Of a stretch of DNA of 64,000 nucleotides, positions 9,569 through 17,862 are shown in pieces; the first letter of the stretch is position 1, and the number at the start of each line of letters is the position of its first letter. Source of the stretch: Marisediminitalea aggregata (GTDB lineage Bacteria > Pseudomonadota > Gammaproteobacteria > Enterobacterales > Alteromonadaceae); contig NZ_FQWD01000004.1 in assembly GCF_900129565.1 (NCBI RefSeq), forward strand, positions 434,001-498,000. Direction: 5' to 3'. A program made the position numbers and the translations under genes. A model generated the notes under the pieces. The model saw nothing but the letters and a program-made list of their open reading frames with translations, ran no database searches and had not been told where the DNA came from.

Positions 9569-10612
9569 ATGATATACACAGGTAAGCTTTACACCGCCGG
9601 TTCAACAGCGCATCAGCATGTTGAACTGGTGTTGGAGGACGGTCACTTTACGCTGCACTCTGTGCCGGAACGCACCTTATTGGGTATATTTGAAAAAGGC
9701 GCCTTCCGAACTGACAGTCGTGTTGGTAACCTGCCCCGTGATATTGCACTAAGCAATGGCGACCTTATTACTGTGCAGGCCGATGACAACCTTCATCATT
9801 GGCTTGACCGCCGCTCGGATGCGAAAAAGCAAACGGGCTGGTCGCTGTCTTCGTTAGAAAACAGTGCCCGGTGGGCCATTGCCAGCGTGGTGTTAGCACC
9901 TTTGATGTTAGTTGCCATTTTTAAATTTGTTATACCGGCCATAGCGATTACGTTTGCCTCCTATGTGCCCTACACATTAAAAGACGTGGCCTCACGGCAT
10001 ACACTGTCTGCACTGGATACAACCGTTTTGGAGCCGTCCAGGCTGGACGAAGATGTACGTCAGCGTTTGACCCAGCGCTTTGCAACCGTATACCAAGCTG
10101 TTCAGTTGGATCAGCCCGGTTTCAATACCCAGTTCCGATATACCGACACCATGGGAGCCAATGCGTTTGCCCTGCCCAATGGCACGATTGTGTTTACCGA
10201 CCAATTAGTGGAATTGGTGGAACAGGACGAAAAGCAGCTCTCGGCTATTTTGTTGCATGAAATTGGCCATGTCAGCGAGCAACACTCTATGAGACTGATC
10301 GCCGAAACCATTGCAACCACCATGGTGATCACGTATTTCTTTGGTGACGTCAGCGGTGTTTTCGAAACGTTTATGGGGGCCAGTAATACCCTCATCAACA
10401 ATCAGTTTTCGCAAAAGCTGGAAACGGAAGCCGATGACTTTGCGCTTCGTCATGCCAGCGCTGCCGGTCTTACACCAGAAGACTTTGCTGACGCGCTGGA
10501 ATCGCTGGCCAGCTCTCTGCCTCCGGAGAGTGAAATGGATAAAATTCTAAGCTCACACCCTATGCTCAAAGATCGCATAGAGAAAGCGCGCGCAGCGCAA
10601 TCCTCAAACTAA
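9569..10612 (+). CDS. M48-family membrane-associated zinc metalloprotease
   Basis: 347 residues. The N-terminal 95 residues are a beta-rich cytoplasm-like part, then comes one strong transmembrane segment (about 110-135, WAIASVVLAPLMLVAIFKFV), then a peptidase M48 domain with the zinc motif HEIGHVSEQH (HExxH). A downstream QFSQKLETEADDFA segment supplies the third ligand (ExxxD). Such proteins degrade envelope proteins (HtpX/BepA/LoiP relatives). It follows yjgN by 8 bases and is probably translated from the same mRNA; no good ribosome site is seen at ATG 9569. Confidence 0.88.
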   Translation: MIYTGKLYTAGSTAHQHVELVLEDGHFTLHSVPERTLLGIFEKGAFRTDSRVGNLPRDIALSNGDLITVQADDNLHHWLDRRSDAKKQTGWSLSSLENSARWAIASVVLAPLMLVAIFKFVIPAIAITFASYVPYTLKDVASRHTLSALDTTVLEPSRLDEDVRQRLTQRFATVYQAVQLDQPGFNTQFRYTDTMGANAFALPNGTIVFTDQLVELVEQDEKQLSAILLHEIGHVSEQHSMRLIAETIATTMVITYFFGDVSGVFETFMGASNTLINNQFSQKLETEADDFALRHASAAGLTPEDFADALESLASSLPPESEMDKILSSHPMLKDRIEKARAAQSSN

Positions 10613-10634
10613 ACACCAAAAAGCAGTTCTACAA

Positions 10635-10672
10635 ACAAGCCCCAACAACATGCTCGTTGTTGGGCTTGTTGT
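10635..10672. terminator. Terminator after the yjgN-M48 unit
   Basis: CAAGC-CCCAACAAC / GTTGTTGGG-CTTG stem with loop ATGCTC, followed by a weak T-rich stretch. It lies between convergent genes. Confidence 0.7.
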
Positions 10673-10681
10673 AATAATTGT

Positions 10682-11875
10682 CTAAACCCGGTGCATCGAC
10701 TGCATGATATCGGCAATGGCATTTACCGCAGCCACTGACTCAGCCGGATCTATATTGGCCTGCGGATTATTAAAGTCGCCTTCTGCGCCAGCTTGTACCA
10801 GGATCCCGTCACGGCGCGGGTAAAATGACGTATGCCGGTCGAAATATTGCAGTCCGTATTGCAACTCGGGTTGTGGCATCAACTTGCAGGTTTGGCCTCG
10901 TACCGGTGTGATTGTCTCGTCATTCAATAAAGCTTTCGCACCATACCCCGTGCAATTAACAATGATGGATTCATCAAATTGCTTAAAATCATCCTGATGC
11001 GAAAGGGTTCTATTCACAATAATCCCACCATTTCGCGCAAACACATCAAGTAAATATTGCGAATAGGCGCTGATATTAAACATCAGCAACGGAAACTGGC
11101 GAACGTGTGGTGTGGCAAAGGGGTTAAGATGTTCCGGCACATCTCTGGCTTTTGGCGTGAGATCGCTGAGCAGTTGATGCTGAAACCCTGGATAAGCCGG
11201 TTCGCCGGGAATATTATGCCCGCCTTTATCGTCAAAAGGCTTATCGGCCAGCCGGAACATGGTGGTCCATTCGACCGGCGTTCCCGCCAAGCCAAGTAGT
11301 GTTTGAAATCGTAGATACGACAAGCGCGCCATCCATTGCCAGGTCTGCGCATAGTCGGCGGCATGTTCCAGTGTCACAATACGGGAATCCGGCGACCAGA
11401 TTCCTGTTGCGTAACTAGAGCGCACGTAGGGAGGGCGTTCCTTTGCGTAAATTGTTACCTGATATCCGGCGCGCTGACACGCAATCGCGGTGGTTAACCC
11501 GATCGCACCGCAACCCACTATTGCCACAGGCGTATTAACTTCAGCCTGAATTTGCTGCTCTGCCAGCGCCGCGGCGCCCCAGGACAACGACCAACCACTG
11601 CCACCATGACCATAGTTGTGGATCACGGTTTTATTGCCCATCGACTCGACATCAGTACGCGGCCCCATGGCCCGAAATGGACGGGTACAGACATTCATAG
11701 CAACAATGCGATCGCTTCGCGCTTCGACTCTGGCAAGTGGCGGCAGGCTTAAAGGCAATGTCACTGGAGAATAGGGCGGATGATAACTGGCCGGCTGTCG
11801 TTGACTGGTGCAGCCCAGGAGCGAGCTGGCTAGTCCCGCGCCCAAAGCCTGTTTCATAAAGTGTCTGCGTTGCAT
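10682..11875 (-). CDS. Tat-exported lipoprotein, circularly permuted D-amino-acid-oxidase-like flavoprotein
   Basis: 397 residues. The N-terminus MQRRHFMKQALGAGLASSLL followed by GC combines a twin-arginine motif with a lipobox (LLGC, Cys22). Residues about 53-105 hold the segment TRPFRAMGPRTDV and then VIHNYGHGGSGWSLSWG. In D-amino-acid oxidases (DAAO) that segment is at the extreme C-terminus, where it binds FAD and substrate. The Rossmann FAD motif VAIVGCGAIGLTTA (Gly121, 123, 126), normally at the N-terminus, follows it. The rest matches DAAO in order (IVNCTGYGAKAL, VRGQ, SFYPRRDGILVQ) and the chain then ends. The order is therefore rotated relative to the family. The likely role is oxidation of a D-amino acid or related amine at the membrane surface; the substrate is unknown. 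Tat export would let FAD be loaded before transport. Confidence 0.8.
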   Translation of the reverse strand: MQRRHFMKQALGAGLASSLLGCTSQRQPASYHPPYSPVTLPLSLPPLARVEARSDRIVAMNVCTRPFRAMGPRTDVESMGNKTVIHNYGHGGSGWSLSWGAAALAEQQIQAEVNTPVAIVGCGAIGLTTAIACQRAGYQVTIYAKERPPYVRSSYATGIWSPDSRIVTLEHAADYAQTWQWMARLSYLRFQTLLGLAGTPVEWTTMFRLADKPFDDKGGHNIPGEPAYPGFQHQLLSDLTPKARDVPEHLNPFATPHVRQFPLLMFNISAYSQYLLDVFARNGGIIVNRTLSHQDDFKQFDESIIVNCTGYGAKALLNDETITPVRGQTCKLMPQPELQYGLQYFDRHTSFYPRRDGILVQAGAEGDFNNPQANIDPAESVAAVNAIADIMQSMHRV

Positions 11876-12117
11876 AGTGACTCCATCTTAGTTGAGGTCC
11901 TGATGCATTTGGGAAAGACGCGGCACGACACCACCAAACGCGGCATCGCAAACAACACTTAAAAAAGCACACATTAAAGCTGATAAAAGATTGAATTCAG
12001 GCAGGAAAATCAGCTTTTTTATTTCGTTATTATTTACTCAGCTTATCTGGCCTGCTCGGGCATAACAATGTTATTGGTCGTACGTTTTGCTTATCCTGCA
12101 CTTCTGCAAGACAGGCT

Positions 12118-12852
12118 TTATTGTTCAGCCGCCGCTTGTCTCGCCATACGCTGTGTTTTTATAAGCATATCAACCTTACCCGCCTTACCATGACCGGGCA
12201 CAACGCCTTGAATATTCGGATAGCGAGCCAACACCCGCTGCACAGACTCGCCCCATTGCTGCACGTCACCTTCGGCGGTGTAGCCCATCGAATCAGTCTC
12301 CAGCGCGCGAACAAAACACCCGCCAAACAGCAATTTTTGTTTGGGTAACCACACTACAATGTTATCGAATGTATGCCCTGGCCCTGGATAAAACAGTTCA
12401 ACCGTTTCGGGGAGTACCGTAACAGACTCTGTAAAAGCATGGGTTGCAGGCGCCTCCCCCTTCTCTTCTAACAATTGACTGGTAAGCGCGTGCGCCCAGG
12501 TCGGGATCTGTTGTTGGTGAAAGACATCCAGGTTACCTCCGGCATCATCATGGGAATGAGTTGCAACGACACCAGACAGCGATAACGCACGGGCGTCCAG
12601 CCAGTTATGAATCACCTGAATGTCCGCCCGATCCCAAGGCGTATCAATTAAATACGCCTTCGCACCATCAACCACAATAAGCCCATTACCCGACACATCA
12701 CCGAAGCCCTCGACCTCGCGTGACGACTGATGCATAAACACGGTGTCCGAGAGCGGCTGAATGGTCAGGTTTTCTGCCAAGCCTGACCATGCACATGTAG
12801 ATAAAATGAAGCAAACCAAGCCCGCCAGCCCGTGCTTTCGCATCGCTTTCAT
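12118..12852 (-). CDS. Subclass B1 metallo-beta-lactamase-like hydrolase
   Basis: 244 residues with a signal peptide (cleavage after WSGLA, about residue 26) and an MBL fold. All six B1 zinc ligands are present: His99-x-His101-x-Asp103 (THSHDDAGG), His160 (PGHTFDN), Cys179 (FGGCFV) and His221 (VPGHG). The residue after GGCFV is Arg, as in some B1 enzymes that replace Lys224. The LGN loop Asn (Asn233) seems replaced (SMGYTAEGD). B1 enzymes hydrolyse carbapenems and other beta-lactams in the periplasm; activity here is inferred, not shown. ATG 12852 was chosen for its AAGGAAAG ribosome site; GTG 12873 would add seven residues. No mobile element is adjacent, so it looks chromosomal and resident. 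Confidence 0.85.
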   Translation of the reverse strand: MKAMRKHGLAGLVCFILSTCAWSGLAENLTIQPLSDTVFMHQSSREVEGFGDVSGNGLIVVDGAKAYLIDTPWDRADIQVIHNWLDARALSLSGVVATHSHDDAGGNLDVFHQQQIPTWAHALTSQLLEEKGEAPATHAFTESVTVLPETVELFYPGPGHTFDNIVVWLPKQKLLFGGCFVRALETDSMGYTAEGDVQQWGESVQRVLARYPNIQGVVPGHGKAGKVDMLIKTQRMARQAAAEQ

Positions 12853-12941
12853 ACATCTTTCCTTAAGTTTCACTTCAGTTTTTGTTCATCTAACTCTGCG
12901 CACACTACACATGTAAACAAGATGACTCAGAGGGATGCACC

Positions 12942-13640
12942 ATGAAAATACAGTCACAGCTTAAAGTATTACTGGCTTCATTAGCACTGTCGTTGAGCGT
13001 GTCGAGTGTATCGTATGCCGACACGCCAACTGTGAACGTAAAAGAGCAGTTCAACCAACCCGACCTACAGACGTCACTGACCACAACACCAAAGCACAAG
13101 AGAAAGGTCGACGTCAGCAGTTTACAGGGCAAAACTGGCGAAATGCTACGCACCACAGATCACATTGACTACTGGTTCTACGACGCCTGGGTAACGCTAT
13201 ATGGCGACCGTGATTACGATGGTTATTTTTATGGCTTCAGTCTGGAGTTTGATGCCGACACAGCCTACTATCAGGCCCCGGTTTACGCCATTGTGTACCT
13301 GGGCAAAAACGATTTTTACGAGCCGTTTCACGTTACTTCAGTTTTTACCTTATTCGGTGAAAGCAGCGACGACTCGGTGTTACTGGAAAGTGAACTGGAG
13401 ACAGGCTATCCAACAGGTGACTATGACATTTTGATTGAGCTGATTGACGCAGATTCTGACTTACATGTGGCCACCATAGATGCATACAGTGACGCAGATC
13501 TCTCTTATCAAAGCCTTGAAAGTGCCGACTTTGATCAACCCGTCACCTCTGAAGTCGTTGTGGAATATCACGCAGGAAGCTGGGGATTAGCAGGCCTGAT
13601 TGGGCTGGCAGGCTTGGTGCTGATCCGTCGCCGCAAATAA
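12942..13640 (+). CDS. Choice-of-anchor H-type surface protein with GlyGly-CTERM-like tail
   Basis: 232 residues of unknown function. It has a signal peptide (cleaved after VSYA, about residue 26), a beta-rich acidic central domain (DYWFYDAWVTLYGDRDYDGY, SDDSVLLESELETGYPTGDY), and a C-terminal sorting tail GSWGLAGLIGLAGLVLIRRRK: a Gly-rich motif, hydrophobic helix and Arg/Lys cluster typical of rhombosortase substrates. The domain resembles the choice-of-anchor H family. The start has a GAGGG ribosome site. It is probably processed and anchored or released at the cell surface. The rhombosortase is not in the window. Confidence 0.75.
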   Translation: MKIQSQLKVLLASLALSLSVSSVSYADTPTVNVKEQFNQPDLQTSLTTTPKHKRKVDVSSLQGKTGEMLRTTDHIDYWFYDAWVTLYGDRDYDGYFYGFSLEFDADTAYYQAPVYAIVYLGKNDFYEPFHVTSVFTLFGESSDDSVLLESELETGYPTGDYDILIELIDADSDLHVATIDAYSDADLSYQSLESADFDQPVTSEVVVEYHAGSWGLAGLIGLAGLVLIRRRK

Positions 13641-13667
13641 TCACAGTGACCACTAACGCTGTAAAAT

Positions 13668-13699
13668 AAAAACACAGGCCCAATTCGGCCTGTGTTTTT
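13668..13699. terminator. Bidirectional terminator
   Basis: AAAAACACAGGCC, loop CAATTC, GGCCTGTGTTTTT: a perfect stem with A and T tracts between convergent genes. Confidence 0.93.
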
Positions 13700-13722
13700 G
13701 TTGTAGTAGCTAGGGGTTTAGA

Positions 13723-15651
13723 TTACGGGCAACTGCCTAATGACCAATTGCTGCCATCACTGGAATGCAAGGTATTGCTGCCCCATGTGGAGCCGCTCAT
13801 CGGTGCGTTAGTGCCCTGAGCAAAGTAATCCGGCGCCCAGTAATTACCGGTACTGTAAGCCCGACCGCCCACTTTATGATAATAATTGGCAGTCGTGTAT
13901 TCCGCGCAAGTATTGCCACTGCCACCATCACCGCCATCACCACCAGAGCCACCGTCACCCCCTGACCCGTTATCGCCACCGGCACTGCACGCCTGCTGAG
14001 GCCCGACACAGGAAGCATCGTCATCCTGCCACTGACACAGCTGACCGCTTACCGAGGACTCGTTTAACTTAAACGCATTGTCACTGTACTCAAGGTAGCA
14101 ATTCGCGTAGTTGGTGTAGTCCAGACGACCGGCATTAATATGTTCGCTGAGGGTTGCGGTAACACCGGCATCCACAGTAACAGTAACAGACGCCGTTGCC
14201 GATAATCCGCTTGCATCCGTGGCTGTGACGATAATGGTTTGCTCGCCACCCGGTTGATCGCACGCCTGCGCATTAAACGCGATGCCATTGATGTTTGCTG
14301 TAACACTGCCGGTAGCAAAGCTCGCGCTTACGCTCGTCAGATCTTCGTTTTCGTCGAACACCTCGCCAGTAACGGTTACGCACTGTGCAGACACGTCAGA
14401 CACTACATTGCTCAGTGTTGGCGCTGTCGGCGGTGGTGGCGGCCCCACCCTGGCAGTAACCGATACACCGTCAGATGTTGCACCAGCATCATCTGTAGCA
14501 CTCACCGTGACAACATACAGCGCATCCGGCAGACTGGCCGTGGTTAAACTAAAATCACCGTTTGCCAGTGTTGACGTGGTGTACTGATAATTGTTTTGCG
14601 CATTGTCTTCAACCAGCACCTCAACCGCACTGACACTGCCATCTGTATCAACAGCATTGCCACTGATCTGCAACTGCCCGCCGGTATCTGCGGCTGACAC
14701 ATTACTGACTACCGGGGCCTGATTGCGATCAACTCGCTGATTGTTATCAGCAAAATACTGACCCAGGTACATAGCATAGTTGTAGCCATTACCGTTAATG
14801 TAGGATCCGCTTGCGCCCGCGCCGCCAGACCAGGCGTGATCCACACCGTTCAGCCACACCATCGATACACGACCGTCCTGCCACAGAAACTCCTGCATGG
14901 TGCGACTACCTGAGCCAATCACATTGCTGCCCGGCAGTTCCGTTACATTGTAAGCCCCGGCCATCCCTTCGGCATTTTGTCGGTTGTAGCATTGATCCAC
15001 CGTTGTATCGGCGTCACCATGTGCAATAGAAGCAATTTGATCGTTCAGCGATCCACTGTAGCTACCCGCGTATTGCTGGCATCGGGTCGCTACATCAGCA
15101 TTTTCACAGCTGCCAATGGCACCGCTGGAACTGGTGCCGATGCTGGGTCCAGCACTTACCCCCACTCCGGCGAATACATCCGGCGCCAGACATGCCGTGG
15201 TGTTGGCAAAAGCCGCACCAGATGACAGCCCGGCAATATAGACCTGATCAGGGTCAATCCCTTTGCTGGTGTCAGCCGTCATGGCTGATACCAACGACAG
15301 CAAATTCGCATAGTCGCCGGCACTACGCGATTTGGTTCCCTGCCAGTAGGACCAACAACTAAAACCGGCTTTGTTCAGCGCATCCGGCACTGCTATCACC
15401 ATGCCGTAAGCGTCTGCAGCGGGCTCCAGGTTCGCGGTAAGATAGGCATCAACCGACTGTGTGCAACCGTGCAACACCACCAGTAAGGCTCGCCCCTGAC
15501 CAACGGGTGACACCGTATCCGGCGTATATACATGTACCTTGGTAAAGTTGCCTACCGATTGATTGGTCTGCCAGCTTCCTGCCCAGGCAGACAGAGAGCT
15601 ACATCCGGCCAACAGCGTCCCGAACAACAATATTGTTTGTAACCGTTTCAT
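13723..15651 (-). CDS. Secreted PHB depolymerase/esterase with Ig-like and C-terminal binding modules
   Basis: 642 residues. The signal peptide may be a lipobox type (LLAGC near residue 17), ending at SAWA. The catalytic alpha/beta-hydrolase domain (about 30-310) belongs to the PHB depolymerase/feruloyl-esterase (Esterase_phb) family: VVLHGCTQS (oxyanion region), the lipase box GLSSG, a DADTTVD Asp region and a GVDHAWSGG His region. Two Ig/fibronectin-like repeats (about 315-500) follow, then a further beta module (YANCYLEYSDNAFKLN), a Gly/Asp linker (GGDNGSGGDGGSGGDGGDGG) and a Tyr/Trp-rich C-terminal module ending WSLGSCP, probably a polymer-binding domain. It would act outside the cell on polyhydroxyalkanoate or similar esters. 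Family assignment is firm; the substrate is inferred. Confidence 0.85.
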   Translation of the reverse strand: MKRLQTILLFGTLLAGCSSLSAWAGSWQTNQSVGNFTKVHVYTPDTVSPVGQGRALLVVLHGCTQSVDAYLTANLEPAADAYGMVIAVPDALNKAGFSCWSYWQGTKSRSAGDYANLLSLVSAMTADTSKGIDPDQVYIAGLSSGAAFANTTACLAPDVFAGVGVSAGPSIGTSSSGAIGSCENADVATRCQQYAGSYSGSLNDQIASIAHGDADTTVDQCYNRQNAEGMAGAYNVTELPGSNVIGSGSRTMQEFLWQDGRVSMVWLNGVDHAWSGGAGASGSYINGNGYNYAMYLGQYFADNNQRVDRNQAPVVSNVSAADTGGQLQISGNAVDTDGSVSAVEVLVEDNAQNNYQYTTSTLANGDFSLTTASLPDALYVVTVSATDDAGATSDGVSVTARVGPPPPPTAPTLSNVVSDVSAQCVTVTGEVFDENEDLTSVSASFATGSVTANINGIAFNAQACDQPGGEQTIIVTATDASGLSATASVTVTVDAGVTATLSEHINAGRLDYTNYANCYLEYSDNAFKLNESSVSGQLCQWQDDDASCVGPQQACSAGGDNGSGGDGGSGGDGGDGGSGNTCAEYTTANYYHKVGGRAYSTGNYWAPDYFAQGTNAPMSGSTWGSNTLHSSDGSNWSLGSCP

Positions 15652-15791
15652 TTCACCACCCTTTGTTATTTATTAATAAATGGTAAAAATATTGTTGATC
15701 TTTTGTTCAATTCTGGCTGTAGCACTTTCGTACTGTGAGTATAGCGAGTAGAAATTACCGATTCATACCCGCGCTAATTTTCTGAAGATAC

Positions 15792-15825
15792 GACTAAAGT
15801 ACCCCCTCCTTCCTGACCAAAGTAC
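15792..15825. repeat. Direct repeat GAC(T/C)AAAGTAC, candidate regulator site
   Basis: GACTAAAGTAC (15792-15802) and GACCAAAGTAC (15815-15825), 23 bp apart, each followed by a C-rich stretch, in front of the histidine kinase gene and behind the esterase start. The AAAGTAC core recurs as a perfect palindrome upstream of the TonB receptor at 42.2 kb. A LuxR/NarL-type regulator site is plausible. Confidence 0.4.
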
Positions 15826-15902
15826 TACCCCAACAACCACGCAAGCGCAGGGCAACAGGATATAATGTTATTGGAATGTTAAGAATACAGGTTTACTAAT
15901 CT

Positions 15903-17171
15903 ATGCTGGCCTCCAACCGCATTACACTGACCGTTGTGATGATCTTTACCGGGGTATTTTCGGTCCTGTCCGTAGTGATGTTCATGCAGGCCCGCGCTGA
16001 CGTGCAAAAAGAAGGGCGGGCGGCGTTTTCGCAAGCGCAAACGCTGGCTGCGAGTGATATCTCACTGGAAACCCTCAAACTGCTGTTACAAAGTAATCGC
16101 GATCTAGTATTGCTCAGCGAGCCACCCACGCCGCACTCGGCGCAATTACCGTCCTGGTCGTTCAATCATATTTTTACACCTATACCACCACAAGCCGTTC
16201 AGCATGCATTGTCGGGAGAGACGCTGTGGATTGCCGCTAACGCCGATGCCGAGTTAGACGAAATTGCGACTACGGTTATTCAGGTACTCAGTATCTTTTT
16301 TGTTGCGCTGTTGGTTACCTTGTTCAGCTTGCGCTACGCGGTCAATTCGCGCTTACGCCCCCTGGCTAAGTTATGCGATGGTTTAGATTCCATGACCACC
16401 GGACACTACCAGTACAGCGGTGACGCCACCGATATCGCCGAAATTCAAACCCTTATCGATCATTACAACTCTCTGACCCAAAGCCTGCAGCACAAGGAAA
16501 ATCAGGTGGTTTCACTGCGCAAACGCGTTGCTGCCATTCAGGAACAGGAGCGCCAGAGTCTGGCCAGGGAATTACACGATAATCTGGGTCAGTTGATTAC
16601 CGGCATCACTGTGCAAACCTACATGCTGTCGCAACAGCGCGAACACCCGGAGTTTGTAGCCAAGGCGTGTGAACAAATTCAGCAGCAGTGCAACGCGGTA
16701 CATCAGGGCATGAAAGAGGTGACGTCGCAGCTCTACCCGGTATTTTTACACCGTCTCGGTCTGGTGCGCTCTATTCATCAGGTTGTGCAGTCGTGGCAGG
16801 ACATTCATCCGGTTAACGTTAGCTGGCAGGAAGACTGCGCGCCCTTTGAAGCCAACCTGGAGCGGGATACTCAGGTCTATCGCATTGTTCAGGAAGCGCT
16901 GAACAACATAGCCAAACACGCACAGGCCGACCAGGTTGATATTCATCTGAGTACAGATGCGGATGATTTACTGATGACAATCAGGGATAACGGCACAGGC
17001 TTTACACCCGACAGTAATCACCGGGGCCTCGGCCTTGAGTCTATGCAAGAAAGGACAAAGTTGGCCAATGGCAGCTTATTTATTGATTCATCGGACAACG
17101 GCACCAGCCTCAGTCTGAGAGTCCCCGTTACTAAAGAACCGGAGCATAACCATGCACATATTGCTCGTTGA
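15903..17171 (+). CDS. NarX/UhpB-type membrane sensor histidine kinase
   Basis: 422 residues. Two membrane segments (about 8-28 and 125-148) flank a short periplasmic domain, followed by a HAMP-like region (RYAVNSRLRPLAKLCDGLD), a coiled coil, a HisKA_3 domain with the phospho-acceptor His225 in ARELHDNLGQLITGI, and an HATPase_c domain (IVQEALNNIAKHAQA; DNGTGFTP; GLGLESMQER). HisKA_3 kinases pair with NarL/FixJ regulators, and the next gene is one, overlapping this gene by 20 bases. The signal is unknown. The neighbouring secreted esterase is a possible target; the AAAGTAC repeats lie between the two. Confidence 0.9.
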   Translation: MLASNRITLTVVMIFTGVFSVLSVVMFMQARADVQKEGRAAFSQAQTLAASDISLETLKLLLQSNRDLVLLSEPPTPHSAQLPSWSFNHIFTPIPPQAVQHALSGETLWIAANADAELDEIATTVIQVLSIFFVALLVTLFSLRYAVNSRLRPLAKLCDGLDSMTTGHYQYSGDATDIAEIQTLIDHYNSLTQSLQHKENQVVSLRKRVAAIQEQERQSLARELHDNLGQLITGITVQTYMLSQQREHPEFVAKACEQIQQQCNAVHQGMKEVTSQLYPVFLHRLGLVRSIHQVVQSWQDIHPVNVSWQEDCAPFEANLERDTQVYRIVQEALNNIAKHAQADQVDIHLSTDADDLLMTIRDNGTGFTPDSNHRGLGLESMQERTKLANGSLFIDSSDNGTSLSLRVPVTKEPEHNHAHIAR

Positions 17172-17787
17172 TGACCACGCAGTTGTAAGACAAGGTTACT
17201 GCGCACTACTGACCATGATGTTACCCGAAACCCAGGTAGACGAAGCCGAAAATGCTCAGCAGGCGCTTAAAATTCTGGGCCAGCAGTCAGTTGATCTGGT
17301 GATTCTGGACATCAATCTGGAAGCCTCCAGTGGACTGACTTTAGCAGGCAGAATTACCAAACGCTGGCCAGAGCTGAAGATCATTTTCTTCAGTATGTTT
17401 GACGAACCTTCGGTGGTTCAGCGCGCCATGCAAACCGGCGCTATGGGGTATTTAAGTAAACGCAGCAGCCCCGATACCATGATCGATGCGATCAAAACCG
17501 TACGCGCTGGCAAACGCTATATTGAACACAGCCTGGCTATTCAATTAGCAACGCATCAAATGCAGGAAAATGAAGCCGTATGCGATCAGCTGACCCAGCG
17601 CGAGTTTGATGTGTTTATTGGCATAGCCAAAGGGCTGGATCGCACGCAACTGGCCAATGCACTTAACGTATCAAGCAAGACTATCTCCAATACCCTGACC
17701 CAGCTTAAAAGCAAACTGCAGATCCACACCAATACCGAGCTGGTGCATCTGGCTATTGAACAGGGGTATTTAAAAGTCGCGGTTTAG
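17152..17787 (+). CDS. NarL/FixJ-family response regulator
   Basis: 211 residues: receiver domain (about 1-120; acidic pair VDDHA, phospho-acceptor Asp in VILDINLEASSG, conserved Lys in YLSKRSS), then a LuxR-type helix-turn-helix (LTQREFDVFIGIAKGLDRTQLANALNVSSKTISN...LKSKL). It is translated from inside the kinase gene with a GGAG ribosome site, so the two are a pair. Its binding sites may be the AAAGTAC motifs upstream of the kinase and of the TonB receptor at 42.2 kb; this is inference. Confidence 0.92.
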   Translation: MHILLVDDHAVVRQGYCALLTMMLPETQVDEAENAQQALKILGQQSVDLVILDINLEASSGLTLAGRITKRWPELKIIFFSMFDEPSVVQRAMQTGAMGYLSKRSSPDTMIDAIKTVRAGKRYIEHSLAIQLATHQMQENEAVCDQLTQREFDVFIGIAKGLDRTQLANALNVSSKTISNTLTQLKSKLQIHTNTELVHLAIEQGYLKVAV

Positions 17788-17810
17788 CGAACTCTCTTCC
17801 CCATTTCCAC

Positions 17811-17844
17811 AAAAAAGGGCGACGCATGGTCGCCCTTGTCATTT
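17811..17844. terminator. Terminator between the regulator and the siderophore receptor
   Basis: GGGCGAC, loop GCATG, GTCGCCC preceded by AAAAAA and followed by TTGTCATTT. Best on the minus strand (T6 after the hairpin) for the receptor, weaker on plus. Confidence 0.8.
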
Positions 17845-17862
17845 CACAACACGAGTATGCTG

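Noticed and set aside
14239-14587. Plus-strand frames across the Ig-like part of the esterase
   Set aside because: Composition follows the repetitive beta-domain on the minus strand; no ribosome sites or homology.
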